A DNA stretch of 64,000 bases, taken from Sphingobium sp. CECT 9361 (lineage in GTDB: Bacteria; Pseudomonadota; Alphaproteobacteria; Sphingomonadales; Sphingomonadaceae). The DNA is taken from positions 78,417-142,416 of the forward strand of contig NZ_CAKKNC010000010.1 of assembly GCF_918741285.1 (NCBI RefSeq). Reading direction: 5' to 3'. Shown one piece after another: positions 28,151 through 36,991 of the stretch (the first letter of the stretch is position 1; every line of letters begins with the position of its first letter). The notes under the pieces are model-generated. The model was given only the letters and a program-made list of their open reading frames with translations. It did no database searches and was not told the origin of the DNA. Made by a program: the position numbers and the translations under genes.

Positions 28151-28606
28151 TCCTCAGAGACCGATACCCTGTCCCTGGACTGTCTGGCGATGTCTGCTGG
28201 GGTGCCCGTTACCGGGGCCGGCTGGGCACCGCTCCGCCAATGGGCGGAACGTGCATAGCGTCTGCTGCGAAGCAGTCAGGCTGCGCGATCGGGGACGGGC
28301 AAGCGAGCGATACCTTCCCCATGCGCGCCGGGACTTTGGTGCCGAAGCGCGCATCAATTGGGGCCACCGGCCCCATTGGCCAGGCGAGGATCGTAACCCG
28401 GCAGGGCGGAGACAAGGCGTCTGCCTTGGCTCCGTGAGCTTTGATCCTGGCGGCCGTCCAGGGCGGCGGGATCTCTGGCGAATAGAGCCGTCATCGGGCG
28501 GATAGCCCGATGCGCCCCCCGCCCTCACCTGCTTCTTCCAGCGCGGTGCAATCGCCGTTATAGTTACCATGTTCACAGCCCGATTAGCGTTGAACACGAG
28601 GCCCAT

Positions 28607-28825
28607 ATGGCAAAAACATTGGAACAGGAGCGTTTGGCGTTCGAAGAGGATGCGCGTCGGCTGGAAGAGCGGCGCAGAAGGCTCGAAGAAAAAGAGCGCG
28701 AGCAGGCCATTTCGACGGTCGAAAGATCAGGTTTGCTCAAGCTCGAGGCCAAACGGCTGGCGGCCCTCACCGACCGGATCAAGACCCTCGGAATCGAGGC
28801 AGTCGAGAAGCGGCTGGCAGCCTGA
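28607..28825 (+). CDS. small charged coiled-coil protein
   Basis: 72 residues, MAKTLEQERLAFEEDARRLE with alternating Arg/Glu heptads to about residue 36, then a helical tail. Family not recognised; the charged helices suggest a coiled coil, as in small relaxosome or mobilisation accessory proteins. It is the only + strand gene in this part of the conjugation region. A split palindrome TGTTCA/TGAACA (28570-28596) precedes it and may be its operator. Confidence 0.65.
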   Translation: MAKTLEQERLAFEEDARRLEERRRRLEEKEREQAISTVERSGLLKLEAKRLAALTDRIKTLGIEAVEKRLAA

Positions 28826-28853
28826 ACCTGACCCGCCGCGCCAACGGCGCGGC

Positions 28854-28888
28854 ACGGACATGGGGGGTTCGATGCCCCCCATGTCCGT
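28854..28888 (+). terminator. strong hairpin after the small charged gene
   Basis: The 14-bp arm ACGGACATGGGGGG (28854-28867) pairs perfectly with 28875-28888 around a 7-nt loop. It starts 29 bp after the stop. No T tract follows on this strand, so it may act as a rho-independent-like barrier or mRNA stabiliser. Confidence 0.5.
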
Positions 28889-28900
28889 ACCTCTCCCAGC

Positions 28901-28929
28901 AAAAAAAGGGAGAGGCCGGAGCCCCTCCC
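28901..28929 (-). terminator. intrinsic terminator of the 28938-29162 gene
   Basis: On the minus strand a 9-bp stem (GGGAGGGGC...GGCCTCTCCC, one G-T pair) with a TCCG loop is followed by seven T residues (28901-28907). It sits 9 bp after the gene stop. Confidence 0.75.
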
Positions 28930-28937
28930 TTGATCCC

Positions 28938-29162
28938 TTAGAACTCGTCGGACATCCGGCCCGGGACCGTGTGGACCACCCGGTCGATGAGCGTCATCGG
29001 CAGCGCGTTGTAGTCGCCCTCGTCGATGGCGACGTAGCGCCCGGGCGCGTCCTCAATGACGTGCTGGTCGAAGAAACTGTGCAGAGCGCGGCGTTCGGCG
29101 AAGGCCAGCGCGGCGAGATAGTTGGCGGTGTCGGCGTGGGCGGCGGTCGAGATGATCTGCAT
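28938..29162 (-). CDS. small plasmid hypothetical protein
   Basis: 74 residues from the ATG at 29162, which has an AGGAGG site 5 bp upstream. The sequence MQIISTAAHADTANYLAALA is mostly helical and ends with VVHTVPGRMSDEF. No family recognised with certainty. It is followed by a clear intrinsic terminator and preceded by a large structured repeat, so it is a single-gene unit. Confidence 0.7.
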   Translation of the reverse strand: MQIISTAAHADTANYLAALAFAERRALHSFFDQHVIEDAPGRYVAIDEGDYNALPMTLIDRVVHTVPGRMSDEF

Positions 29163-29200
29163 GTGGTCCTCCTGTCGTCTTGAATGACAGGGGAAAGGTC

Positions 29201-29375
29201 GTCGTTGAGGGAGCCGCCGGGTCAGGGACGCCGGCACAGCCGGCGCCGCGTAGCGGCGGTGGGGGTCACGATTTTCTTCGGCGGCCACCGCCGCCGAAAG
29301 GGAGCACTGCCGCTCGCTCCGCCGAAGAAAATGGTGGGGCCCCGCCGTCCTTGACGCGGCGGCTCCCTCAACGAC
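29201..29375. repeat. 175-bp nested inverted-repeat element A
   Basis: The outer 19-bp arms at 29201-29219 and 29357-29375 are perfect (GTCGTTGAGGGAGCCGCCG). The inner 14-bp arms at 29271-29284 and 29319-29332 are also perfect (ATTTTCTTCGGCGG). A related, more diverged element lies at 34785-34940: both have a GTCAGGGACG opening, a CCGGC..AGCCGG stem, ATTTTC/GAAAAT inner arms and a closing CCTTGACG. No gene is visible. Confidence 0.7.
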
Positions 29376-29437
29376 AGACTCGGAATTCTGTGAGAGATTT
29401 TATCCTCTGATGGGAGCGCGACAGGAGTGCCAGGCGA

Positions 29438-30357
29438 ATGAACGACGATAGCCACCTGCCCGGCCGCCGAAGGTTTGGATGGTATCGGTCGAAGCCCAAC
29501 GCGACGATGGACCACAGCATCATCGCCCGCCCTCTCGAAGAGGATAATTGGGTAGAGTTCCGGCGTCTCACGCGCGTCGTCGAATATCTGCGGCCGTACA
29601 CGGTCGACTATCTTGCGCTGACCTCAGATTTTGAAGCGGTGAGGAATGCGGAGATGGAGATCGGCGAGACACTGTCAAAACTGCTGGACGTTGGGATGAT
29701 CGCGATCCCGGCTGGGGTCGATGCGAACGCGAGCGCGCAGCGGCGCGTCGGCAACTTCCTTGGCGCAGCCAGTGCATTTCGCGATCGGGCGAAGACGCGT
29801 CTTCTGTCGGAATTCGGCGCGGGGAGCGTAGAGGCTTTGGCCTTCGAGGCGGCGACAAACCACTGGTTCGACACCAGCCTCGCCTATCGCTGCCTGTGTC
29901 AGTTGCGAAACTATGCGCAGCACCACGAACTTCCGATTTCGTTCGTGCCGAGCGAGGGCCAGATGGGTCGATGGTAGCGCGGATCGGCCTACAGCTCTTT
30001 CCGGCGACACTGGCGTCCAGCGGCCGGGTCAATAAGAAAGTCCGGGCAGAACTGAAGGCGCTCGGCACCGAGCCGCTGAACCTGTCGACGCTCGCGGCGG
30101 ACTACATGAAAGCCCATGACGGATTGATGGCGCTGGTGCTCGGTCTCTATTCAACACGCCTTGATGAAATGGCGCATTATGCCGCTGCCATTTATCGGCT
30201 CTTTGAGATTCCTCACGACGGCGTTCCGGTAATCTGGGAGGGCGGCGATCCCAAGGATGGTCCAGATATCAAGCTGCGGGCGATCATGATGGGTTTCGAT
30301 GAAATGCTCCGTGCGTTCGCGCTGCGGGAAAGGCTTAACTTGCAGGCGGCGGAATAA
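29438..30357 (+). pseudogene. HEPN-motif protein broken by a -1 frameshift
   Basis: The first frame (29438-29977, 179 residues) ends soon after LRNYAQHHELPISFV, where R157-N158...H162 is an Rx4H HEPN-type signature. A second frame, from 29896, continues with FVRAERGPDGSMVARIGLQL for a further 130 residues. The two read as one protein if one base is added near 29943 (after ...ISFV). The natural protein would be about 305 residues. It may be a genuine mutation or a sequencing error; no slippery sequence is visible. Function unknown, possibly RNA cleavage. Confidence 0.6.
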
Positions 30358-30879
30358 GTGTCGCGCGTGCTGTTGAAATCGGGCGCCCGCCGTGGCGTCG
30401 ATGATTGGGGCGTCGCCTGCTGATTCACAAAAGCATGGTTCGAAGCATGCCCTCATGTTAGTCGGATCCCGCGCTGCGAAGCGGCAGCGCCGGGACTGGT
30501 AATCCCGTCGAGAGCAGCAACTCGGTGTGAGCTTCACGCCGGGGTGCCTGCGCATATTCTCTCGTTGCGGTGGTCAAGAGTGAAGATCAGTCTCTCATAA
30601 TTTCTTCCTTTTGTGGTTGTGCGTAAGGGCGTTGAGCAGGATTCACTATTCTCTGCGAGGTCATGCCGACGTTGATTGTGAAAGCCTCTTCTGGAGGCAT
30701 AGCCGGATGCCGTCATTTAGGGTTCTGCCACGAGTGATGCCTTCATATGTCAACAACGCCGTATGCCTTCCGTAAGGATAGACCCGACAATACGCGCTCA
30801 AGGTCATCTACCCGCCGTTCCTGCAGGTTACGCCCGTCCGGGATTGGATTCTCCCGTCCAGGTTCCGTGGATGGGGCGA
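30358..30879. other. gene-free stretch left of the IS110 transposase
   Basis: No credible frame in either direction. It contains several hairpins, such as GCGCTGC-GAAGC-GGCAGCGC near 30470, and presumably one end of the IS110-family element. Terminal repeats are not expected for this family, so I cannot place the end. Confidence 0.4.
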
Positions 30880-32001
30880 CTAACTGGTAGCCGCGGCAGA
30901 TGCCGCAGGGTCCATGGTCGCCTTTCCCCACCGGAACTCGCTCTGGTCACGCCAGATCCTGTACAGCACTGTGGCGAGCTTTCGGGCCACCGCCACCTTC
31001 GCCTTGTTGAAGCCAATGCGATTGACGAGGCGCACCCCCCACGCCTTAAGCGCAGACCATCGCTTGACGCTGATAAGCAGCACGGTGGCCGCCTGGACAA
31101 GATGAAGCCGGGTCGGCGAGTGCCCTCGCTTGCTTATGCGCCCGTGATAGTCCTGTTCGCCCGATTGGTATCGGCGCGGGGTGAGGCCGAGATAGACGGC
31201 TACATCGGATGCGCTCTTGAAGCGGGTCGGATCATCGATCGTCGCGCGGAAAGCCAATGCGGTGACCGGCCCCACGCCCGGGACGGTCATGAGGCGCTGG
31301 CAGACCGGTTCGGCCTTGGCCGCGATCTCAAGCCGCATGTCGGCCTCCGCTATGTGCTGGGCGATGATCCGATGTACGTCGAGTAGCGGCATCAACAGCG
31401 GCCGGATATGGAAGCCGTTGTCCTGGGCCTCACATAGTGCGTCGATAACGCGATCGCGGAAGGTGTCGGCGCTGACATTCCCGCGCGCCACGATCAAGCC
31501 AAAGGGCTTCAGCAAACCACAAAGTTCGTTCTCAAGGTCGATCTTCTGCTTCACCAGACGCGCCCTTGCAGCGAGCTGCACTCTCAGTTCCTGGCTCGCC
31601 TGCTCCTTGATGTGCACGGCCTTCATCCAGTCTGACCCGAGCCGTACCATCTCCGCCAGGCCGTGCGCGTCATTTCGATCGGTCTTTTGACGCTTGAGTG
31701 ACAGCGCCCGGTGGGCATGGACTGCATCCATTACGGTGATGTCGAAGCCCATCTTGCGCAGGCCATGGTAGAGCCAGGATGCAAGGCTGCCGGTCTCCAT
31801 GCCGAGCTTGAGCGGTCCTTCCATCCGCTTTTGCAGATAGCGGCCGATCTCGAACGGATTGGTCTTTGCTTGCCCCTCCATCACGGTCTTGCCGTCGGGA
31901 TCGAGAACACAGATGCTCGTGCTGCGCTGGCTGACATCCAGACCGACGCTGTATACTGCTTCATGCCGGATCACTTCGTCCGGCTTGACCTTGATAGCCA
32001 T
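30880..32001 (-). CDS. IS110-family transposase
   Basis: 373 residues. The N-terminal DEDD/RuvC-like domain starts AVYSVGLDVSQRSTSICVLD and includes KTDRNDAHGLAEMVR. The C-terminal Tnp_20 domain has LMTVPGVGPVTALAFRATID and YLGLTPRRYQSGEQDYHGRI, with the serine expected to be catalytic. IS110 elements carry no terminal inverted repeats and use a structured bridge RNA from their noncoding end. It appears intact. Confidence 0.92.
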   Translation of the reverse strand: MAIKVKPDEVIRHEAVYSVGLDVSQRSTSICVLDPDGKTVMEGQAKTNPFEIGRYLQKRMEGPLKLGMETGSLASWLYHGLRKMGFDITVMDAVHAHRALSLKRQKTDRNDAHGLAEMVRLGSDWMKAVHIKEQASQELRVQLAARARLVKQKIDLENELCGLLKPFGLIVARGNVSADTFRDRVIDALCEAQDNGFHIRPLLMPLLDVHRIIAQHIAEADMRLEIAAKAEPVCQRLMTVPGVGPVTALAFRATIDDPTRFKSASDVAVYLGLTPRRYQSGEQDYHGRISKRGHSPTRLHLVQAATVLLISVKRWSALKAWGVRLVNRIGFNKAKVAVARKLATVLYRIWRDQSEFRWGKATMDPAASAAATS

Positions 32002-32200
32002 GGTCGCCTCCTGAAGTTTGGTGGTGATGCGTGCGAGATCTCAGCCAATATTCGACCGAGTCCGGGCAATATCATCGCTCAACGTCGCCGCCACCGCAAC
32101 GACCCTATATGTCCAGGTGCCTCGGCACTAAAAGCGTAGGCGCATGTCTCGACGTGTTACCAGCCCCGGCTCCCGCGCCCAGCGCGCGGGAGTTGTCTGG
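32002..32200 (-). ncRNA. candidate bridge-RNA end of the IS110 element
   Basis: The 250 bp between the transposase start and the next gene are noncoding, the place where IS110-group elements encode the bridge RNA. Hairpins are visible: GTGCC-TC-GGCAC near 32118-32129 and CTCCCGCGC/GCGCGGGAG at 32170-32192. The element boundary and the guide loops cannot be assigned from this copy alone. Confidence 0.35.
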
Positions 32201-32250
32201 GAAGGCGCACCAGCACTGTCGCGACATGAGCGCGCCTCCGAGTGGGCGAT

Positions 32251-32424
32251 ATGGAACATCACGAGAAGGACCCGGCCATTACCCGGGCGATGGCACTGGC
32301 GCTGATGCGGCAGGCTCAAAACCTGCTCCAGGGCGTAAGAGAAGAAGCGAGCGTCACACAGCTTCAACGCGCGATCGACACGCTCCTGCGGAAGCGTCCG
32401 GATCAAGCTCCCGGCGCATCCTGA
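32251..32424 (+). CDS. small helical hypothetical protein
   Basis: 57 residues from the ATG at 32251 (MEHHEKDPAITRAMALALMR); a GTG 9 bp earlier is possible. It is helical, ending QRAIDTLLRKRPDQAPGAS. No family known to me, though a similar-sized helical gene occurs at 36434. It lies alone on the + strand between the IS110 element and a gene-free region. Confidence 0.5.
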   Translation: MEHHEKDPAITRAMALALMRQAQNLLQGVREEASVTQLQRAIDTLLRKRPDQAPGAS

Positions 32425-32679
32425 AACGCGGGGCGGTCCGGGTTTTCCAGAACGCGAAAGGGCGGCAGGTTCGCACCTGCCGCCCCGTCGTTCATTTCTT
32501 TTTGCCGCCCTGTTTGAGGGCAGTGATTACAGCCGCGAGTCCAAACAGGATCTCTGCGAAATTGTGCCATTCCATCGCTTTGACTTCCAGCGATGGGGAC
32601 GCGCCCCCAGATTGAAGGGGTATTACGTTGCAACGCGCTTGCTCGGTGTTTTAAGAGGCCGAACCTCTATGTTTCCATG

Positions 32680-32820
32680 TCTCGCTTTTGGATCTGGGTT
32701 CGCTGTTTGCTGGTTTTTCGGGTTCGCTGTTTGGATCTGAGTTTTGCTGGCTGTTTTTCGGTTTGCTGAGTTTTGCTGGTTTCGAGTTTTCGGTTTCGCT
32801 GGTTCTGATTCGCTGTCCAT
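32680..32820. repeat. A-poor, T/G-rich low-complexity tract
   Basis: Within the gene-free 32425-32957 stretch, about 120 bp contain only a handful of A residues on the + strand and degenerate units such as TTCGCTGTTT, TTTTGCTGG and TTTTTCGG. An open frame on the minus strand through it is lysine/asparagine/proline repeats and looks spurious. Such strand-biased DNA may stay unstructured, as in transfer or replication regions. Confidence 0.5.
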
Positions 32821-32894
32821 GGAAGGGCGTGGCCACGCCCTTATAAGGAAGATCGGGACAGTTCGGGTCGATTTCAAGGCTTGAGACAGGGGGG

Positions 32895-32930
32895 CAAAAA
32901 AAGGGCGCGCCAGCCTTAGCGGCGCGCCCT
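32895..32930 (-). terminator. intrinsic terminator of the 32958-33536 gene
   Basis: On the minus strand the perfect stem AGGGCGCGCC/GGCGCGCCCT (32902-32911 with 32921-32930) is followed by seven T residues. It lies 28 bp after the gene stop. Confidence 0.85.
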
Positions 32931-32957
32931 CCTTCGTCGGCGGGATGTGGACGGAGG

Positions 32958-33536
32958 CTAGGCCCATTCCAGCCGCGAAGTGTCGTCAGCATCTGCGGTC
33001 GCGAGCAGCTGATCGAGCCGGTCGAGATAGGCCGTCACGCCGTGCTCGGCGGCGCGTCGCCGGACGGCCGGATTGGCGAGCCGGGCGCGCACCGTGTCGA
33101 TCGGGATTTCGCCGACGCTGTCGGGGCGAAGGCCAAGGCCTTCGAGCAGTGCAAAGGCGTTGGCGGCGGCCAAGTCGAGCTCCAAGCCCCGATCGGACGT
33201 CAAGGCGACCCGCAGGTGAATCATGCCGGTCTGCTCGATGCGATAGACGCTCACGCGTCGGCAACGAAACTGCGCTTCCTCGACGACGCTGATGACGTCG
33301 GTTTGGAAGTCGAAGACGCGAGTCACCGCGGCAAGCGCCAACGGGCAGACGCGCGCTTCGAAATGATAGGACAGGAACGCGTCCTCGTCCGCGTCAGGAT
33401 CGAGAAGTACAGTGCACGTCCGCTCGCTTTCCTCGCGAAGGAACGCTCTGAAGGCGGCGAGCTGGCGGGCATTTATGGTGGCGATCGGACGAGGCTGATC
33501 GTCGGCGGCGGTAGCGATGCGGAACGTGATGGACAT
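32958..33536 (-). CDS. plasmid hypothetical protein
   Basis: 192 residues from the ATG at 33536 (MSITFRIATAADDQPRPIAT), with GAGGACGAG as a ribosome site; the frame upstream is not protein-like. It has an alpha/beta look with repeated LDP/DLAAANAF segments but no motif I know. It is a single gene closed by a strong terminator. Similar proteins occur on sphingomonad plasmids as far as I recall, without function. Confidence 0.65.
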   Translation of the reverse strand: MSITFRIATAADDQPRPIATINARQLAAFRAFLREESERTCTVLLDPDADEDAFLSYHFEARVCPLALAAVTRVFDFQTDVISVVEEAQFRCRRVSVYRIEQTGMIHLRVALTSDRGLELDLAAANAFALLEGLGLRPDSVGEIPIDTVRARLANPAVRRRAAEHGVTAYLDRLDQLLATADADDTSRLEWA

Positions 33537-33744
33537 CTCGTCCTCCCCTGTTGAACCGCTTCTCCTGCCCCCCTCCCCTCTGACCGCTTCGCGAGCCTGA
33601 TCTGTGGTCGCGGGTCTCGATCGGCGAGCGCAGGCGCTCAGTCCAGCGCGGCGCGAAGGGGCTCGATGCCCCTGAGCGCCGCATGTCGACACAAGAAAAG
33701 AGTAGAGAGGCCCCGGCCGAAGCCAGGACCTCTCCACAGGGGGC

Positions 33745-34719
33745 TCACGCCCGCTGTGCGGTGCGCTGGTGCGCGAGGCGGACGATGTGCAGCGGGACGC
33801 CGGCCTGCCGCAGCTTTTGGGCGAGGTTCTGCTGGATGCCCGACCCTTCGCAGATGACGGCTTCGACCGGCTTCAGATTGAGGATGCGGTCGTTGCGGAC
33901 AAAGGCGGCGCGGTTTCCCTGGCTGCGGTCGAGGCGGAACTGGATGACCTTCACGCCGCGCGAGGCCGCCCAAGCGTGCGCCACGGCATCGCATCCCTTG
34001 GCCTGCGCCGTGGTCGCGAGGATCATTTCCGGGATGCGCGCCTTGATCCCGTCGAGGCCTTTCCAGAGCAGATCGGCATCCTCCCACGCCTGGCCTCCAG
34101 AGAAGGCCACCACCGGGCCCTCGGGGGCGAACTGTTCCCGGCGTTCCCGGGCACGTGAGGCCAGATAGTCGCGGGCATCGATCATCGAGGCGTTGAGCGC
34201 GCTCGATACCCGGCTTCCCCGCACCGGTGAGAAGGGCTTTCCGGTCTCGACGCGGTACATTTCGGCGGCATGGTCGCGCATGCACTCCATTGCCTCGCGG
34301 CACCCCTGCAGCGTCTGGCAGAGCAGTTGCGTGTCCTCCAGTTCGGTCGCGTAGATTTCGGAAGGGTCGTAGCTACGGGCGAGTTCGCCTAGCTTCTTGG
34401 CCGCATCGTCCTCGCGGCCTTCGATCCGCTTGGCGACGACATGGAAGCTGTTGGCGAACCCCCAGACCAGATCGGTGGCAAATGGCTCCATGCGCGTGTC
34501 GCGCAGCACATCGAACATCGTCTGCATCATCATTTCGACAGCCGCTCGCACCTGCTCCGGATCGGGCATGTCGAGAGCTTCGGGCGCTTCGACGATGCTC
34601 AGCTTCGCCATCTCGCTATGCTCGATGAACGCACCCTCGTAGGTTTGGGTCAGGTCTTCATTCTCGCGCGCTGCCGCAATGTGGCTGGCGAGGTCGGCGA
34701 AGTTCGTGAAGTTGGTCAT
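33745..34719 (-). CDS. DUF2493-like (SLOG-type) protein
   Basis: 324 residues from the ATG at 34719, preceded by GGAGGCT. The first 190 residues are helical. The C-terminal part, GPVVAFSGGQAWEDADLLWK to TTAQAKGCDAVAHAWAASRG and VRNDRIL, is the DUF2493/SLOG Rossmann-like nucleotide-binding fold. SLOG domains bind nucleotide-like ligands and recur in conflict systems and plasmids. Its job here is unknown. A structured repeat lies upstream. Confidence 0.8.
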   Translation of the reverse strand: MTNFTNFADLASHIAAARENEDLTQTYEGAFIEHSEMAKLSIVEAPEALDMPDPEQVRAAVEMMMQTMFDVLRDTRMEPFATDLVWGFANSFHVVAKRIEGREDDAAKKLGELARSYDPSEIYATELEDTQLLCQTLQGCREAMECMRDHAAEMYRVETGKPFSPVRGSRVSSALNASMIDARDYLASRARERREQFAPEGPVVAFSGGQAWEDADLLWKGLDGIKARIPEMILATTAQAKGCDAVAHAWAASRGVKVIQFRLDRSQGNRAAFVRNDRILNLKPVEAVICEGSGIQQNLAQKLRQAGVPLHIVRLAHQRTAQRA

Positions 34720-34784
34720 GATAGCCTCCATGAATCTCATCCATTCGATGAGGCTTCTCATTCGACGTGCGGCGGTCGTGGCAG

Positions 34785-34940
34785 TCAGGGACGTTAACCG
34801 GGAAGCCGGCGCAGCCGGACCCCTGTTAACGCCGCGTGAGCGGGGAGCGGGGGAGCCGATTTTCTCGTGGCCCAGAACGGGAGCGAAGCGAGAGTGGCGG
34901 GCCGCGTGAAAATTGGGGGAACCGCTCATCCTTGACGGGC
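34785..34940. repeat. nested inverted-repeat element B (related to 29201-29375)
   Basis: It shares with element A a GTCAGGGACG opening, a GCCGGC..GCAGCCGG stem, ATTTTC (34859-34864) against GAAAAT (34908-34913), and a closing CCTTGACG. The arms have more mismatches than in A. It lies in the 475-bp gap before the gene at 35195, which holds no other gene that I can see. Confidence 0.55.
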
Positions 34941-35194
34941 TCGGATCCCCGCACGTCATATCTAGGCATTCAGAGAGAGAGATTTTTTAAGGCACTCCGC
35001 TTGCCCCAGGCGCCATCGCAAGGTGATCGTCACCCGAAGGGCGGAGACCCGTGAAACGGGGCTCCGGGAGGCGATAGCCGAGTAGAGCGCCGGTCCCGGC
35101 TTTGCCGGGATGCGTCGAACTGTCTGCCCGCGGTGCACTCTGGTTGCCCAGATGTTGGTCGCGCAGGACGTGCCGATCTGACAGTTATGGCTTC

Positions 35195-36322
35195 ATGAGA
35201 AACAATTCCTTTGGCCTGCCCGAGAGCACCGTCGATCGCTTCCTGCGCGAAGAGCGTGAGCGTGCCGCCCTCTTCCGCAATGCACTTGGCGGCAATGCGA
35301 TCGCCGACGCGGTCAAGCAGGCGAAGACAGCCAGCGAAATGCTGCGCGGGCTGGATCTCGACGCACCCTATCGCGGGATACTCGACACGCTTGAGCGCGA
35401 TCGGAGGGACCGCGAGAGCTTGAAGCACCTGACCAGCAACGCCTGGGCACTTTCGGTTACGGACACAGCGCGCCGGTTCGCTGAGCAGAATACGTCGTTG
35501 GTCGAGCAGCAACGTCATCTGGCTTCTTCGGTTCTCGACACCGTGAAGGCGTTCGATGCGAACAAGTCGCTCGTCGCATCGGCGATCGCGTCCGCCAGTG
35601 CCGGCGCGACCTACAAACGCATGATAGCCGAGGCGCTGCCGCGTTTCTCGACCTTCAGTGCGATTGCCGAGCGCATGCTCGTGATCGACACGCTCACGCT
35701 GCGCGCGAGCGTCGATGAGCGGGAAACCGCGACGTCGTTTGCGGCGCGCAGGGTGATCGAGATGCAGCGGGTCGCCGTGGCGATCGCCACGGCAGAGACG
35801 GACGAAGACACGGCCCGCCTGCAAGGCTCTCTGTTCGACCTCGTTCTGAGCTTCTTCCAGGGCCTTGGTCCCAACACCCTGCCCGAGTTGCAGCGTATGG
35901 GTCTGGTAGGCTTCATCAGTTTCATCCTGACCCTGCTGGGTGCTTATGCACTTATTCCGCAGCAGCCGACGATGAGCCCGCAGGAGAAAGCAGCGTTCAG
36001 CACGCTGAACCAGAAGATCGATCATGCGCAGGCGGAGCATCATCGTTACCATGAAGCGGCGGCGCAATCCGAGGCGGCGTTCCTGGCGCAGCATGCGCGC
36101 GCCTATCTCTCACGCGATGCGACGTTTCGAAATGCCCCGGCCCGCGATGGCGCCGTCGTCTTGAAGGCGCCGAAAGGCACCGAAATTGCGGTTGAGGAGA
36201 GTAAGGGCCGGTGGCGCAAGATCATGTTCCGTGACCCGCTTTCCGACCAGTTGGCGCGGGCATGGGTCTATTCCACGGCTGTGGCCCCGCTCGCCGCTCC
36301 GATCTCCGGAGGCGGAGAATAG
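35195..36322 (+). CDS. membrane protein with a C-terminal SH3-like domain
   Basis: 375 residues from the ATG at 35195. About 240 helical cytoplasmic residues are followed by one membrane segment (MGLVGFISFILTLLGAYALI) near residue 250, a charged linker (QKIDHAQAEHHRYHEAAA) and an SH3b-like end (DATFRNAPARDGAVVLKAPK to GRWRKIMFRD). SH3b domains often bind cell wall, so the C-terminus may be periplasmic. Family not recognised; the plasmid context gives no clear role. Confidence 0.6.
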   Translation: MRNNSFGLPESTVDRFLREERERAALFRNALGGNAIADAVKQAKTASEMLRGLDLDAPYRGILDTLERDRRDRESLKHLTSNAWALSVTDTARRFAEQNTSLVEQQRHLASSVLDTVKAFDANKSLVASAIASASAGATYKRMIAEALPRFSTFSAIAERMLVIDTLTLRASVDERETATSFAARRVIEMQRVAVAIATAETDEDTARLQGSLFDLVLSFFQGLGPNTLPELQRMGLVGFISFILTLLGAYALIPQQPTMSPQEKAAFSTLNQKIDHAQAEHHRYHEAAAQSEAAFLAQHARAYLSRDATFRNAPARDGAVVLKAPKGTEIAVEESKGRWRKIMFRDPLSDQLARAWVYSTAVAPLAAPISGGGE

Positions 36323-36433
36323 GACGCGAGCTGACAGGCCGAAATATGCTATAAGTCGGCCTCGATAGGCAGCAGCACGATGTGATTCCCGTGCCCGCCA
36401 TCGGTCAGCAGCATCAACGACGCGAGGCGCGGG

Positions 36434-36607
36434 ATGGACGAGGCACTGCTCAAGGAAGCCGCCCAGGCACTGGCGGCACGGCTCAAAGCGTTGCTCGACG
36501 CGAGCATGGCGAGCCAGATCACGCTGTCGCGCGACGAGGCGCTCCTTGCGCAGAGTTTTGCGCAGAGCGTTGCGGATCTGCTTGGAGCCGCGCCGCGCCA
36601 CGACTAA
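36434..36607 (+). CDS. small helical hypothetical protein
   Basis: 57 residues: MDEALLKEAAQALAARLKAL, then DASMASQITLSRDEALLAQS and a short tail. It is helical, without known motifs. It follows the membrane protein gene by 111 bp on the same strand and may be cotranscribed. Confidence 0.55.
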   Translation: MDEALLKEAAQALAARLKALLDASMASQITLSRDEALLAQSFAQSVADLLGAAPRHD

Positions 36608-36638
36608 ACGTTTACAGGAAACCGATCCTTGCGAAGCG

Positions 36639-36660
36639 AGGCGGCGCCTTCGGCGCCGCC
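36639..36660. terminator. 9-bp hairpin between convergent genes
   Basis: GGCGGCGCC (36640-36648) pairs with GGCGCCGCC (36652-36660) around a TTC loop. It lies between the stops of the + gene at 36607 and the minus SSB-like gene at 36671, so it may end both transcripts. No T tract. Confidence 0.5.
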
Positions 36661-36670
36661 CGCCCCAGGG

Positions 36671-36991
36671 TCAGAAGAAGTCGATGCTGTTGGCGATGAT
36701 TTCGCAGCCGTAGCGTGTCACGCCGTCACGGTCTTCCCAGCTCGAATAGTGGATCCGGCCGGAGATCGCGACGACGTTGCCCTTCTCGCGGGTCGCGGCG
36801 GATTTGCCGAGGCCGTTGAAGCAGGTGACCTTGTGGAATTCGGTCTCCTTGGCCGTGTAGCCGGTGGCTTCGTCGACATAGGTCTTGCCGTCCTTGAGCT
36901 TCACGCGGTCGGTTGCGACGATGAGGGAGGTGACAGTGCCGCGGGTTTCGGGATCCTTGGCGACGCGGCCGGTGATGTTGACGATGTTCAT
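36671..36991 (-). CDS. single-stranded DNA-binding (SSB-like) protein
   Basis: 106 residues from the ATG at 36991, with an AAGGAGC site upstream. MNIVNITGRVAKDPETRGTV, FHKVTCFNGLGKSAATREKG and VVAISGRIHYSSWEDRDGVT match the OB-fold of bacterial SSB. It lacks the long acidic C-terminal tail of chromosomal SSB and ends at IIANSIDFF. Plasmid SSBs protect transferred single strands. Confidence 0.85.
   Translation of the reverse strand: MNIVNITGRVAKDPETRGTVTSLIVATDRVKLKDGKTYVDEATGYTAKETEFHKVTCFNGLGKSAATREKGNVVAISGRIHYSSWEDRDGVTRYGCEIIANSIDFF

Noticed and set aside
28154..28606. 150-codon minus-strand frame in the oriT region
   Set aside because: Arg/Pro/Ser-rich without protein-like pattern, typical of noncoding GC-rich DNA.
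29896..30357. Separate 153-codon gene
   Set aside because: Its first codons overlap the HEPN-motif frame and the rest completes that protein; a frameshift is the simpler reading.
32623..32967. Minus-strand frame rich in Lys, Asn, Pro and Gln
   Set aside because: It is a translation of a low-complexity tract and includes a strong terminator.
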